This document shows, piece after piece, positions 24,963 to 34,337 of a DNA stretch of 64,000 bases. Within the stretch, counting starts at the first letter, position 1; each line of letters begins with the position of its first letter. The translations under genes were made by a program, and so were the position numbers. The notes under the pieces were generated by a model. That model saw only the letters and a list, made by a program, of their open reading frames with translations, ran no database searches and was not told the DNA's origin. The stretch is from NCBI GenBank assembly GCA_049325095.1, contig JBMOPO010000053.1, forward strand, positions 1 to 64,000, written 5' to 3'. The stretch comes from JAGPUQ01 sp049325095. Lineage in GTDB: Bacteria; Pseudomonadota; Gammaproteobacteria; Pseudomonadales; Porticoccaceae.

Positions 24963-25529
24963 TTGTCGTCGCGCCGCTCTCCCACCGGCCAACCGGCAGC
25001 AGGATCCTGGGCGCTGGCCGTTGCGGCCCTGCTGCTGGCGTGGCCCCTGGCGGGTGGGGCGCGCGGCGTCTACCTGACTGCGGAGGAATTCCTGGCCCAG
25101 GCGTTTGGCTCCGCCGCGCCGCAGCCCGCCACCCTGTGGCTGTCGGAAGACGTCAAACGCCGGGCCACCGCGATCCTCGACCACCCGCCCGCGCAACTGC
25201 GCGTGCGCTACTGGCGCGCCGGCGGGCGCACCGCCTGGATTCTCGACGAGATCGGCAAGACCCATCCGATCACCATCGGCACCGTGGTGGAAGATGGCGC
25301 GATCGTCGCGATCCGGGTGCTGGAATTCCGCGAATCCCGCGGCAGCGAGGTGCGCCTGCCGTTCTTCACCGAACAGTTCGCGGGGATCCGGCTGCGCGGG
25401 GACGACGCCCGGCAGCTCGACCACCCCATCGACGGGATCACCGGCGCCACCCTGTCGGTGAGAGCGATGCGCAAGGTGGCGCGGCTGGCCCTGCTGTTTC
25501 ACCAGGAAGTGATGGATGGCGGCCGCTGA
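24963..25529 (+). CDS. Exported FMN-binding domain protein, likely covalently flavinylated
   Basis: A 188-residue protein with an N-terminal signal or anchor segment (WALAVAALLLAWPLAGG, residues ~16–32) followed by an FMN_bind domain. The motif DGITGATLS near the C-terminus (Thr ~163) matches the S/D-G-A-T flavinylation motif of NqrC/RnfG-type domains, where ApbE attaches FMN to the Thr. It starts at TTG 24963, four bases after the porin stop, and overlaps the PepSY gene by 14 bp, so all three are coupled. It likely carries electrons at the outer face of the inner membrane. No apbE gene is seen in the window. Confidence 0.85.
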   Translation: MSSRRSPTGQPAAGSWALAVAALLLAWPLAGGARGVYLTAEEFLAQAFGSAAPQPATLWLSEDVKRRATAILDHPPAQLRVRYWRAGGRTAWILDEIGKTHPITIGTVVEDGAIVAIRVLEFRESRGSEVRLPFFTEQFAGIRLRGDDARQLDHPIDGITGATLSVRAMRKVARLALLFHQEVMDGGR

Positions 25530-26262
25530 GCCGGGCGAGGCCGCACTCCGGCGCTGGCACCGGCGGCTCGGAGTGGCCGCCGCCCTGTTCTTGGTGCTGC
25601 TCGCCTTCACCGGATTCGCGCTCAACCATGTCGCGGCCCTGCAACTCGATCGCCTGGTGATTCGCTCGCCCCTGGTGCTGCGCTGGTACGGCGTCGAACT
25701 GCCGGAGCGCATCGAAGGGTTCGCGGTCGGCGAACACTGGCTGAGCCGGGTCGGGGAAGGGCTGTTCCTCGACCGGGTCCAGGTAGCCACCTGCGGCAGC
25801 CGGCTGGTGGGCGCGGTGCGGTTCGGCGAGGAACTGGCGGCGGCCTGCGAACAGGAGCTGTTGCTGTTCACCGCCGACGGACTGCTGGTGGACCGGATCG
25901 ACGCCACCTATCGCCTGCCGGTGCCGCTGGAAACCCTGGGCGTCGCCGGCGGGCAACTGGCGCTGCGCGCCAAGGGTCAGGCGCTGCGGGTGGAACCCGA
26001 GGCGCCGGCGTTCATTCCGCTCGCCGACGCCGAGGTCGCCTGGGCCCGCCCGCAACCCCTGCCGGAGACCCTGGTGGCGGCGCTCGCGCCCTTCGCCGCC
26101 GGCGATGAAATCACCCTCGAACGCCTGGTGCTCGATCTGCACAGCGGGCGCCTGCTGGGACTCCACGGCGTCTGGCTGATGGATGCGGTGGCCCTGGCCA
26201 TGGTGATCCTGGCCCTGAGCGGGCTCGCCTCCTGGCGCAACGGCCTGCGCCGACCGCGCTGA
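25516..26262 (+). CDS. PepSY-type transmembrane protein
   Basis: This 248-residue protein has an N-terminal TM helix with the PepSY-associated motif RRWHRRLGVAAALFLVLLAFTG (residues ~12–33), a periplasmic domain with two Cys (ATCGSR and AACEQE), and a C-terminal TM helix preceded by LHSGRLLGLHGVWLMDAVALAM. Conserved His in both TM regions (RWHRRLG and LGLHGVWLMD) could bind haem or route electrons, as in PepSY_TM ferric reductases. It overlaps the flavinylated partner gene. I infer that it passes electrons from the cytoplasm or quinol pool to the FMN protein. It converges on an empty gap. Confidence 0.8.
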   Translation: MAAAEPGEAALRRWHRRLGVAAALFLVLLAFTGFALNHVAALQLDRLVIRSPLVLRWYGVELPERIEGFAVGEHWLSRVGEGLFLDRVQVATCGSRLVGAVRFGEELAAACEQELLLFTADGLLVDRIDATYRLPVPLETLGVAGGQLALRAKGQALRVEPEAPAFIPLADAEVAWARPQPLPETLVAALAPFAAGDEITLERLVLDLHSGRLLGLHGVWLMDAVALAMVILALSGLASWRNGLRRPR

Positions 26263-26781
26263 CCGGCGGGAGCCGGGCGCCGGGGCGGCCACCCGGTGGC
26301 GGGACCTGCAACCACGGACGCCCCCGCGAGAAGCACGAACGCAGCCTGGTCGCGCCCGCCCACCCGGCCGCGGCGACCAGGGCCTTTGGCAAGCTGCCCG
26401 TGAAGGTCAACGCAATTTGCGGACGGGTTCCTGGCCACTTCCGGCGACCGCCAAAACCGGGAGAATTACCCCGCCGTTCGTTCCAAGCGCCGAGGAGACG
26501 CCGGCTCTCGAAGCGGCTTAGACTACGCGCGGAGACCCTGGGTGTCGGGAAATACAAAACCTGTACAAGCGGTTCGGGCTCGAAGACGGACTTCGGCAAC
26601 CGGCTCACACACAGTATTCAATACAGATCCGTACACCTCGGATGCCGCCTCGCTGACTTCCGCCTCCCGCAGCGCCGCGACAGTCCGCGCCTCAGCGAAC
26701 CGTTTCTTCTTTCACGCGCCACCCCGGTCAATGCGTCCGCAACCAGCACATCAACCGGTCGCGACCCCAAGAGGCAGGTCT
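26263..26781. other. Gap of ~520 bp with no recognised gene
   Basis: Between the convergent PepSY and TolC-like genes. Open frames here read through in wrong-frame composition without recognisable domains. I see no repeat, terminator or RNA structure I can name. It marks one edge of the efflux/BaeSR block. Confidence 0.5.
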
Positions 26782-28185
26782 TTACGGCTTGCGCAGGCCG
26801 CTCCTCGCCGCTGGCCGACCATTGCCACCGAGCGCCTTGACCAGGTTGACACCGGCCGTGTAGCGGGCCAGCTGCGCCTGCACCAGGCCATCGTCGGCAG
26901 ACAGCTTCGAGCGCTGGGTGTCCAGCACGGTCAGCAGGTCTTCGGCACCGGCGCGATAACGGGCCTGCGCCAGGCGCAGCGCCTCGGCGGCCTGCTCCGC
27001 GGTATGCCGCAACAGCTCGGCGCGTTGCGCATTGGCGTTGAGACCGGCGAGGCTGTCGGCGACTTCCTGCAGACTGATCAGCACGGTTTGCGCATAGTCC
27101 TCGACCAGCTCCTGGCGCGCGGCCTCGCTGAAGCGCACGCCGGCCCGCAGGCTGCCGCCGTCGAACAGCGTCTGCGCCAGCGAACCGGCAACAGACGCCA
27201 GGCTGGTCGCGCCGCCGCCGATCAGGCCGGCGACGCCGGCCGACGCGGACAGATCCAGGCTCGGATAGAGCGCGGCACGCGCCGCGCCGATGTCCGCATC
27301 GGCGGCGATCAGCCGCGCCTCGGCGGCGCGGATGTCCGGGCGCCGGCTCAGCAGCTCGGCGGGCTCGCCGGCGGCCACAACCGGCAGCTGCAGGGCGGCC
27401 AGAGACTCTCCCGCGACGACGAAACCCTGCGGCGCCTGTCCGAGCAATACCGCCAGCGCGTGCCGGGTCTGCTTCAGGCTCAGCTCCAGTGCCGGGATTT
27501 CGGCCTGGCTGGCCAGCAGCGCGGTGCGCTGCTGCGCCAGGTCCAGTGCGGTGGCCGCGCCAGCGTTGAATCTGGCCTGCACCAGGTGCATCAGCTGCTG
27601 CGCGACCTCGACGTTCCGCTGCGCGATGGCGACGCGGTCTTTCAGCGCCAATACCTGGAAGTAGGTGGCCGCGACTTCCGATTGCAGCACCAGCTCGAGC
27701 GAGGCGCGATCGTAGATGCTGGCCGCCAGATCCGCCTGTGCCGCCTTCGCGCCCGCGGCATTGCCGCCCCAGAGGTCCACCTCATAGTTCACCGCAAGCA
27801 GCGCCTGCCCATCTTCGGACCTCGACGTCTGGCCGTCGCGTTCCCTGCGGTCATGGCTCGCCGAGGCCGAAAGGCCGGCGCCCGGCAGCAGTGCCGAGCG
27901 CGCGATGCGAGCCGCTGCCCGCGCCTGCTCGATGCGCGCGAGGGCAGCGCCGAGATCGTGGTTGGCCGCCAGCGCCGCCTTCATCAGCGCGTCCAGCTCG
28001 GCGCTGCCGTAGGCGCGCCACCACTGGATCTCGATCGCCGGGGCGTCGGCGGCCGGCGCATCCTGCCATGCGGCGGGCAGCGCGACCTCTGGTTGCTGGT
28101 AGGCCGGCGTGAGGCTGCAGGCGCCGAGCATTGCAGCCAGGGCCGCGGCGGCAACGAGCACCATCGGACGGAACATCGTTTTCAT
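26782..28185 (-). CDS. Outer-membrane efflux lipoprotein, NodT/TolC family
   Basis: A 467-residue RND/MacB-type outer-membrane factor. Its N-terminal lipobox is LAAMLGACS (Cys ~23), followed by SLTPAYQQPEV and ADAPAIEIQWW, typical of NodT/CusC proteins, and two OEP domains with long helices (LGAALARIEQARAAARIARS; LLASQAEIPALELSL). It forms the outer-membrane exit duct for the MacAB-like pump encoded by the next two genes upstream. ATG 28185 is chosen; the overlapping TTG at 28191 would add two residues. It is transcribed last in a three-gene operon. Confidence 0.92.
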   Translation of the reverse strand: MKTMFRPMVLVAAAALAAMLGACSLTPAYQQPEVALPAAWQDAPAADAPAIEIQWWRAYGSAELDALMKAALAANHDLGAALARIEQARAAARIARSALLPGAGLSASASHDRRERDGQTSRSEDGQALLAVNYEVDLWGGNAAGAKAAQADLAASIYDRASLELVLQSEVAATYFQVLALKDRVAIAQRNVEVAQQLMHLVQARFNAGAATALDLAQQRTALLASQAEIPALELSLKQTRHALAVLLGQAPQGFVVAGESLAALQLPVVAAGEPAELLSRRPDIRAAEARLIAADADIGAARAALYPSLDLSASAGVAGLIGGGATSLASVAGSLAQTLFDGGSLRAGVRFSEAARQELVEDYAQTVLISLQEVADSLAGLNANAQRAELLRHTAEQAAEALRLAQARYRAGAEDLLTVLDTQRSKLSADDGLVQAQLARYTAGVNLVKALGGNGRPAARSGLRKP

Positions 28186-28187
28186 CT

Positions 28188-30173
28188 TCAATCCGAAGCC
28201 AGGGCCGCGACCGGGTCCATGTACGCCGCCTTGCGCGCCGGCAGGTAGCCGAACAGCAGGCCGGTCAGAAACGCCGAGGCGAAGGCGAGCACCGCCGGCG
28301 CCACCGTGAACACGACCTTGCTGCCGAAACTCTCGACCGCCAGCCCGGCGACGATGCCCGTGGCGACGCCGACCAGTCCGCCGATGCCGCAGACGACCAG
28401 CGCCTCGGTATTGAACTGCAGGAGGATGTTGCCGCGCCGCGCGCCGGTGGCCATGCGCAAGCCGATCTCGCGCGTCCGTTCGGTGACATTGACGAGCATG
28501 ATGTTCATCACCCCTATGCCGCCGACCAGCAGCGAGATCGCGGCGACGGCGCCGAGCAGCACGGTCAGCGTGTTCTGCGTCGCCTCGACGGTCTCCATCA
28601 GCGAGGCCGTGCTGCGCACCTGGAAATCCTGGGTGCCGTGGCGCGCGAGCAGCAGGTTCTCGATCGCCGTCTGGGTGCCGTCGGAGACGTCCGCCGAGGC
28701 GATCTTGACGTTGAGCGAATCCAGGTACTGCTGGCCGAACAGGCGGATGAAGCCGGTGGACAGCGGTACCAGGGCAATGTCGTCCATGTCGCTGCCGAAG
28801 GCGTTGGCGCCCTTGGGCGCGAGCACGCCGATGATTTCGAACGGCACGTTGCCGATCAGCACGTATTGGCCGACCACATCACCGCCATTCGGGAACAAGG
28901 CGTCGGCCGCAGTCTTGCCGAGCACGACCACGGGCGCATAGCCGTCGACATCCTCCTGCGTGATGAAGCTGCCGCTGGCCATCTGCCAGTCCTGCGTCTG
29001 CCGGAAACTCGGCCACACCCCGGTCACGATGCTGCGCGCATCGACGTTGCCATGGCGCAAAGTGGCGGTCGTGCGCCGCTCCGGGGAGACGTACTCGACG
29101 TGATCGAGCGTCGCGATCTCGCGCGCGTCGGCAGGCACCAGGGTCGTCGGATCGACGCCGCGCACGCCCGGTGCGCCCGGGCGCACCAGCAGCAGGTTCG
29201 TCCCCATCGATTCGATGCGTTCGAGCACGTCCTGTTTGGAGCCGTTGCCGATCGCCAGCATGGTCACCACCGCGGCGACGCCGACCACCACGCCGAGCAG
29301 TGTCAGCGCGCTGCGGAACAGGTTAACGCGCAGCGAGCGCAGGGCCATCTTCACCGCCTCCGAGAGCTGCGCGAGCCAGTCGGGCTCGCGCGCGCGGCCG
29401 TGGATCTTGAGCCCGCCGCCGCCAACACCTGCCAGCGCCCCGGAATCCGCGATCACGCAGCCGTCCTTGATCTGGATGACGCGCTGCGCGTGCGCGGCAA
29501 CCTGGGCGTCATGGGTGATCAGGATGATCGTGTGGCCCTGGGCATGCAGCGACTTGAGCAGTTGCAGCACTTCCTCGCCGCTGCGGCTGTCGAGCGCGCC
29601 GGTCGGCTCGTCGGCGAGGATCACTTCGGCACCGTTCGTCAGCGCGCGTGCGATGGATACGCGCTGCTGCTGCCCGCCGGAAAGCTGGCCGGGCCGATGC
29701 TGCGCGCGCTCGCCCAGCCCCAGTTGCGCCAGCAACTGCTGCGCACGCTGGGCACGCTCGCGCCGGCCCAGCCCGGCATAGATCGCCGGCAGCTCGACGT
29801 TCTCGGCCGCCGTCGCAGTGCCGAGCAGATTGTAGCGCTGGAAGACAAATCCAAAGGTGTCACGGCGCAGCGCCGCCAGCGCATCGGCCGACAGGCTGGC
29901 GACGTCGGTGCCGCGCACTTCGTAGCGACCCGCCGTCGGCCGGTCGAGACAGCCGAGGATGTTCATCAGGGTCGACTTGCCGGAACCGGACTGGCCCATG
30001 ATCGCAACGAACTCTCCGGCGGCGATCTCGAGCGACACGCCGTCGAGCGCGCGCACGACCGACTCACCGTTGACGTAGTGGCGGGAGACCTGTTCGAGGC
30101 GCAGCAGCGGCGCCAACCGCGGCGAACCTGACGGCGGCGCCGAGGCCTGTATCCGTCGGCTGCCCGTACTCAC
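28188..30173 (-). CDS. macB: MacB-like ABC transporter (ATPase–permease fusion)
   Basis: A 661-residue tripartite-pump ABC protein. The N-terminal ATPase has Walker A GQSGSGKSTL (~58), Q-loop FQRYNLLG, signature LSGGQQQRVSIARAL, Walker B VILADEPTGALD and the switch His in ILITHD. A TM helix, the MacB periplasmic domain and the FtsX-like four-TM permease core (VNVTERTREIGLRMATGA) follow. It exports macrolides, enterotoxins or lipopeptides in known relatives; the substrate here is unknown. It starts at a GTG that overlaps the macA-like stop in a GTGA, and is followed by the outer-membrane factor. Confidence 0.93.
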   Translation of the reverse strand: MSTGSRRIQASAPPSGSPRLAPLLRLEQVSRHYVNGESVVRALDGVSLEIAAGEFVAIMGQSGSGKSTLMNILGCLDRPTAGRYEVRGTDVASLSADALAALRRDTFGFVFQRYNLLGTATAAENVELPAIYAGLGRRERAQRAQQLLAQLGLGERAQHRPGQLSGGQQQRVSIARALTNGAEVILADEPTGALDSRSGEEVLQLLKSLHAQGHTIILITHDAQVAAHAQRVIQIKDGCVIADSGALAGVGGGGLKIHGRAREPDWLAQLSEAVKMALRSLRVNLFRSALTLLGVVVGVAAVVTMLAIGNGSKQDVLERIESMGTNLLLVRPGAPGVRGVDPTTLVPADAREIATLDHVEYVSPERRTTATLRHGNVDARSIVTGVWPSFRQTQDWQMASGSFITQEDVDGYAPVVVLGKTAADALFPNGGDVVGQYVLIGNVPFEIIGVLAPKGANAFGSDMDDIALVPLSTGFIRLFGQQYLDSLNVKIASADVSDGTQTAIENLLLARHGTQDFQVRSTASLMETVEATQNTLTVLLGAVAAISLLVGGIGVMNIMLVNVTERTREIGLRMATGARRGNILLQFNTEALVVCGIGGLVGVATGIVAGLAVESFGSKVVFTVAPAVLAFASAFLTGLLFGYLPARKAAYMDPVAALASD

Positions 30174-31417
30174 AGGTGCGGCCCCATCATGCGCGCCCCC
30201 CGCCGCTGCGCCTGCGCCGCCGGGGCGCTGCCGGCAGCGAGCACGACGCGCTCGCCGACCGCCAGGCCCGAAACGATCTCGGCCGAGGTGCGGTTGGCGA
30301 CGCCGATCTGCACCTGCCGCTGCTCGGGCCCCTTGGGCGTCATCACGGTCGCGCGGTAGATACCGCGACCGGCGCCCGGGTCCGCCTGCAACGCGCTCAT
30401 CGGCGCCAGCGGCACGCCGTGCGCCTCACCGAGCACGAAGAAAGTCTGCACGGTCATCGAGGGCAACAGCAGCGACTCCTTGTTCTCGACGTCGACCAGC
30501 ACGTTGTAGAGCACCACGTCGTTGGTGACCTCCGGCGTCGGCTGTACCTGGCGCACCTGCCCTTGCCAGCGCCGCTGCGGCATACCCAGGGTTGTGAAAT
30601 AAACCGGCATGCCGGGCTCGATCTTGTTGACGTCGGCTTCCGCCACCTGCGCCCATACGGTCATGATTTCGAGGTTGGCGACCTGCACGATCACCGGCGT
30701 CGACTGGTTGGCGTTGACCGTCTGACCCTCGAGCGTCGTCTGCGACACGATGGTGCCGTCGATCGGTGCATAGATCTTGGTGTAGCCGAGATTGGCCAGG
30801 TCACCTTCGAGCGTCGCCTCGGCAGCCTTGATCTGCGCCCGGGTCGCTGCGACCTTGGCCGTGGCGACCTTGAACGTGGCTGCGGCTTGGTCGACCGTGT
30901 CCTGGCTGACGGCGAATTCGCGGAGCATGTCCCGATTGCGCACCAGCTGCTGGCGCGACAGCTCGGCTTCGGCGAGCTGCTGGCCGAGCTGGGCCTGGAG
31001 GTTCTCCAGGTTGGCGCGGTCTTTGCGGACGGTGGACTCATAGCGCGTCGGGTCGATCTCGGCGATCAGATCGCCCTTGATCACGCGATCGCCGATCTCG
31101 ACATGCACCTTCTGCAGCTGGCCGGATACCTGTGTGCCGACATCGACATACACCTTTGGCTTGAGCGAACCGACCGCGGTCACCGTCTTCTCGATGTCGC
31201 CGAGCTCGACCAGCGCGGTCGGCAGCTGGGCAGCAGGGTCATCGGCGAACAGCAAGCGTGGACCGAGCCATGCAACAGTGGCGGCGACGACAACCAGCGC
31301 CAGCAACCAGGGCGTGCGCCGGCGCAACAGGTATTTCAAGCCGGTCGGGGCTGAGATTTGGGCATCCATCACTTGGGTTTCCGCTGGCGCTGAAGAAGTT
31401 TGTGCGCTGATGACCAC
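30170..31417 (-). CDS. macA: MacA-like periplasmic adaptor protein
   Basis: A 415-residue membrane-fusion protein. It shows a TM anchor (PWLLALVVVAATVAWLG), the lipoyl half VGTQVSGQLQKVHVEIGDRVIKG, an alpha-hairpin (RANLENLQAQLGQQLAEAEL), the second lipoyl half YTKIYAPIDGTIVSQTTLEG and beta-barrel/MP domains. It links MacB to the outer-membrane factor. The start is uncertain: GTG 31417 gives the length above, and ATG 31369 would remove 16 residues; neither has a clear Shine–Dalgarno sequence. It is the first gene of the operon and divergent from baeSR across ~107 bp, an arrangement suggesting control by BaeR. Confidence 0.9.
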   Translation of the reverse strand: MVISAQTSSAPAETQVMDAQISAPTGLKYLLRRRTPWLLALVVVAATVAWLGPRLLFADDPAAQLPTALVELGDIEKTVTAVGSLKPKVYVDVGTQVSGQLQKVHVEIGDRVIKGDLIAEIDPTRYESTVRKDRANLENLQAQLGQQLAEAELSRQQLVRNRDMLREFAVSQDTVDQAAATFKVATAKVAATRAQIKAAEATLEGDLANLGYTKIYAPIDGTIVSQTTLEGQTVNANQSTPVIVQVANLEIMTVWAQVAEADVNKIEPGMPVYFTTLGMPQRRWQGQVRQVQPTPEVTNDVVLYNVLVDVENKESLLLPSMTVQTFFVLGEAHGVPLAPMSALQADPGAGRGIYRATVMTPKGPEQRQVQIGVANRTSAEIVSGLAVGERVVLAAGSAPAAQAQRRGARMMGPHL

Positions 31418-31524
31418 CTACGATGGACCGCGAATGTGCAGCGATTTTGGAGACAGTGTGAAAATTCGTTGGTCGCCAAGCGGCGGAGCCGATTCGACGC
31501 GGATCGCGGGCTATACTGGCACCG

Positions 31525-32982
31525 ATGAAGCTTGGCATTACAGCGCGTTTATTCCTGGCCGTGCTGGCGACCAATGTGCTGGTCGCCGTGGCGATGGGCG
31601 CGTCGACGCGCTTCAGCTTTACGCGCGGTTTTCTCGGCTACATCAATGAGCAGGGCATCGAGCGCGTCGACAGCCTGGTGCCGGTGATGGCCACGGCCTA
31701 CACCGAGCACGGCGGCTGGGACTTTCTGCGCGGCAATCCGCGGCAGTGGTTCCGGCTCATACGATCGCGTCCAGCCGGCGACGAATCGGCGCCGCCGCAG
31801 ATCTCTCGCCGCACGGTCGACCGGCCCGGCGATGACACCGCCGACGATTCCGAGCAGCGCATGATCATCGTCTCCGATCTGACCGGCGTGCTGCGGCGCA
31901 TCACGCTGGTCGACGCCGAGCGGCGCTTCGTCGTCGGCAACCCCGAGCCAAGCCTGGAGAACGACAGCGAGACCATCGAGCGCGCCATCATCGTCGGCGG
32001 GCAAACGGTCGGCTGGCTGCAGCTGCTGCCGTTTTAGGAAGTCACCTCCGGCGCCGAGCTGCGTTTCCAGCAGCAACAGCTGCGCTCGATCTGGCTGATC
32101 GCGCTGCTGGCTGTCGCACTCGCCGCGCTGGTCGCGGTCGGGCTGGCGTGCGGTTTCCTGGCGCCGATCAAGCGCATCGCGCAGGCCACGCACCGGCTCG
32201 TTGCCGGCCACTACGGCGACCGCATCACCGCCGGCGGCAACGACAAGCTCGGCAGGCTGGCAGTGGATTTCAACGCCCTGGCGCGCACGCTGGAACGCAA
32301 CGAGCAAATGCGACGAAGCTTCATGGCGGATATCTCCCACGAGTTGCGCACACCGCTGGCGATCCTGCGCGCCGAGGTCGAGGCGCTCGAAGACGGCGTG
32401 CGTCCGCTGTCGCGCGAAGCCGTCGGTGCACTGCTCAAGGGCATCGAGACCCTCGGCAAGCTGGTCGACGACCTCAACGAGCTGTCGCTGGCGGATGCCG
32501 GCGCACTGAGCTATCGCAAGAGCGACATCGACTTGTGCGCGGTGTTGCGTGCCTGTCTGCAGGATTTTGCCGAGCGCCTGACCGAGCATCACATCCTCGC
32601 CGATGCCGAGCTTCCCGAAACCCCGGTCATCGTCCATGCCGACGAGCGGCGGCTGCAGCAGCTGTTCAACAACCTGCTCGAAAACGCGCTGCGCTATACC
32701 GATGCCGGCGGGCGGATCCAGTTGCGCCTGCGCGAGCGGAACGGACAGGTGCAGATCGACCTGCAGGATTCGCCGCCGGGCGTACCCGAGGAAGCGTTAC
32801 CGCACCTGTTCGAGCGCTTCTACCGCATCGAGCGCTCGCGCAGCCGCGCCGGCGGCGGTGCCGGGCTCGGCCTGGCGATCTGCCGCAACATCATCGACGC
32901 GCATGGCGGCAGCATCGGCGCCCGGCCCTCGCCGCTCGGTGGTCTGTGGGTGTGGCTACGGCTGCCGGCAAGGTCACCGTGA
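31525..32982 (+). pseudogene. baeS: BaeS-like sensor histidine kinase with an in-frame amber codon
   Basis: The reading frame 31525–32982 encodes a complete BaeS-type kinase: TM1 (LGITARLFLAVLATNVLVAV), the periplasmic region SFTRGFLGYINEQG…, TM2 (IWLIALLAVALAALVAVGL), HAMP, the H-box SFMADISHELRTPLAI, the N-box NNLLENALRYT and GGGAGLGLAICRNI. It is interrupted once, by TAG at 32035–32037, after LQLLPF and before EVTSGAELRF. The frame is the same on both sides, so a single substitution (for example CAG or GAG to TAG) would explain it. The break separates the sensor from the kinase core. A shorter kinase starting at 32263 would lack TM2. Either it is a recent nonsense mutation or readthrough occurs. 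Confidence 0.9.
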
Positions 32983-33659
32983 GCGCACAGGCGGCGATGA
33001 TCATGATCGTCGAGGATGAGCCGCGGCTGGCTTCGGTGCTGGGCGATTACCTGCAGACCGCGGGCTATGCCACGCGCTGGATCGCCAACGGCCGGGACGT
33101 CATCCCCCAGGCACGCGCTCGGATGCCGGACCTGTTCTTGCTCGACCTGATGCTGCCCGGCCGCGATGGCCTGGACATCTGCCGTGAGCTGCGCACGTTC
33201 ACGGCGACGCCGATCGTCATGGTGACGGCGCGCGTCGAAGAGGTCGATCGCCTGATCGGGCTGGAGCTCGGTGCCGATGATTACATCTGCAAGCCGTTCA
33301 GCCCGCGCGAGATGGTCGCGCGTGTGCGCGCCATCCTGCGTCGCGTCGGCCGCGACCCGGAGCAGTCACCGGCCGCCGCCCTGCGGATCGACGACGAGCG
33401 CTACCGTGCGGAGTTCCACGGCCAGGTGCTGGATCTGACGCCGGTCGAGTTCCGGCTGCTGCGCACACTGGCCGCCGAGCCCGGACGCGTGTTCTCACGC
33501 GACCAGCTGCTCGACAAGCTTTATACCGACCACCGCGTCGTCACCGATCGCACGGTCGACAGCCATATCAAGAACCTGCGCCGCAAGCTGCAGCAGATAA
33601 ACGCCGAGCACGAACTGATCCATTCGATCTACGGCGTCGGCTATAAACTGGAGCTCTGA
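32979..33659 (+). CDS. baeR: BaeR-like response regulator (OmpR family)
   Basis: A 226-residue regulator starting at GTG 32979, overlapping the kinase stop in GTGA. The receiver domain has IVEDEPRLASVLGDYL, phospho-acceptor Asp in FLLDLMLPG and Lys in DDYICKPFSPRE. The winged-helix domain has LDLTPVEFRLLRTL and VVTDRTVDSHIKNLRRKL. The blocks DDYICKPFSPREMVARV and YTDHRVVTDRT are close to E. coli BaeR, an envelope-stress regulator of efflux genes, so the adjacent MacAB–TolC-like operon is the obvious target. It appears intact although its kinase gene is broken. Confidence 0.94.
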   Translation: MSAQAAMIMIVEDEPRLASVLGDYLQTAGYATRWIANGRDVIPQARARMPDLFLLDLMLPGRDGLDICRELRTFTATPIVMVTARVEEVDRLIGLELGADDYICKPFSPREMVARVRAILRRVGRDPEQSPAAALRIDDERYRAEFHGQVLDLTPVEFRLLRTLAAEPGRVFSRDQLLDKLYTDHRVVTDRTVDSHIKNLRRKLQQINAEHELIHSIYGVGYKLEL

Positions 33660-34337
33660 GCGGGTGTAGACCAAAAGATTCAAAATTGGAGCCTGCTGGC
33701 GATTGAGTGGATGGAGAAGCAAGTCCTGTTGCATGCCTCAACCCGTCGCCGCACTTGCGCATGAAACAAGACCTCGTCCTGACAACGCTGGCGTGATTCG
33801 ATGAATCCGTCCTTGAAGACAACCCGGACCGGGAGCGGCTGAAAAGACGATAGGCGCAAAAGCCGGTGGATCAGCGCAATCCCCCGGTCCGAGTGTTCGT
33901 TCATCACAGTCGGAACGGCCATTTGGGCCGCGCCGGAAGCACGCTGACCCGTAGTTACTTGCCATTCACTCGCTGCCAAATTCCTCGGCCGGTTGCAGCA
34001 AGGACAGCTTGCGCTTGGTACTCTCTGTCACAGCGGTCATCGAGTACTCTCCCGGTGTAGATGGATGGTCTGGCGACCGCCAATCCGCCGGAGACCCCGG
34101 TGCCCGCCCCAATCGGGCGGACTGTCGGAAAATGACTCGACCGGCTCAACAGGTCCATGGCCCAATGCGGGAACCGGCCCCGGCAGACGCAACGCAGTGG
34201 GGTTTTCCAGCCGCCGGCCGGTGCCATTTTTGCGACCGCCGGCATCAGTGGTTACCTCAAGCCACCGGCTTTCGGCCACCATTGCCCGAGGCCGGGCGCG
34301 CCCGGCCGGCACTAACACCCAATCAGAGGACCCGCCG
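33660..34337. other. Gap of ~680 bp without a recognised gene
   Basis: Downstream of baeR. The first ~330 bp look less GC-rich than the neighbouring genes and hold a 99-codon minus-strand open frame (33680–33979, tail SIASRLQF) that I cannot relate to any family. The rest is the leader of the CaiB-family gene. It may be a degraded element marking the other edge of the efflux/BaeSR block. Confidence 0.4.

Noticed and set aside
26263..26781. A structured RNA or attachment site in the gap after the PepSY gene
   Set aside because: No tRNA, integrase, direct repeats or stable fold could be recognised by eye.
33680..33979. A 99-codon minus-strand frame after baeR
   Set aside because: No family resemblance, no good Shine–Dalgarno sequence. 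Kept only as a remark on the gap.
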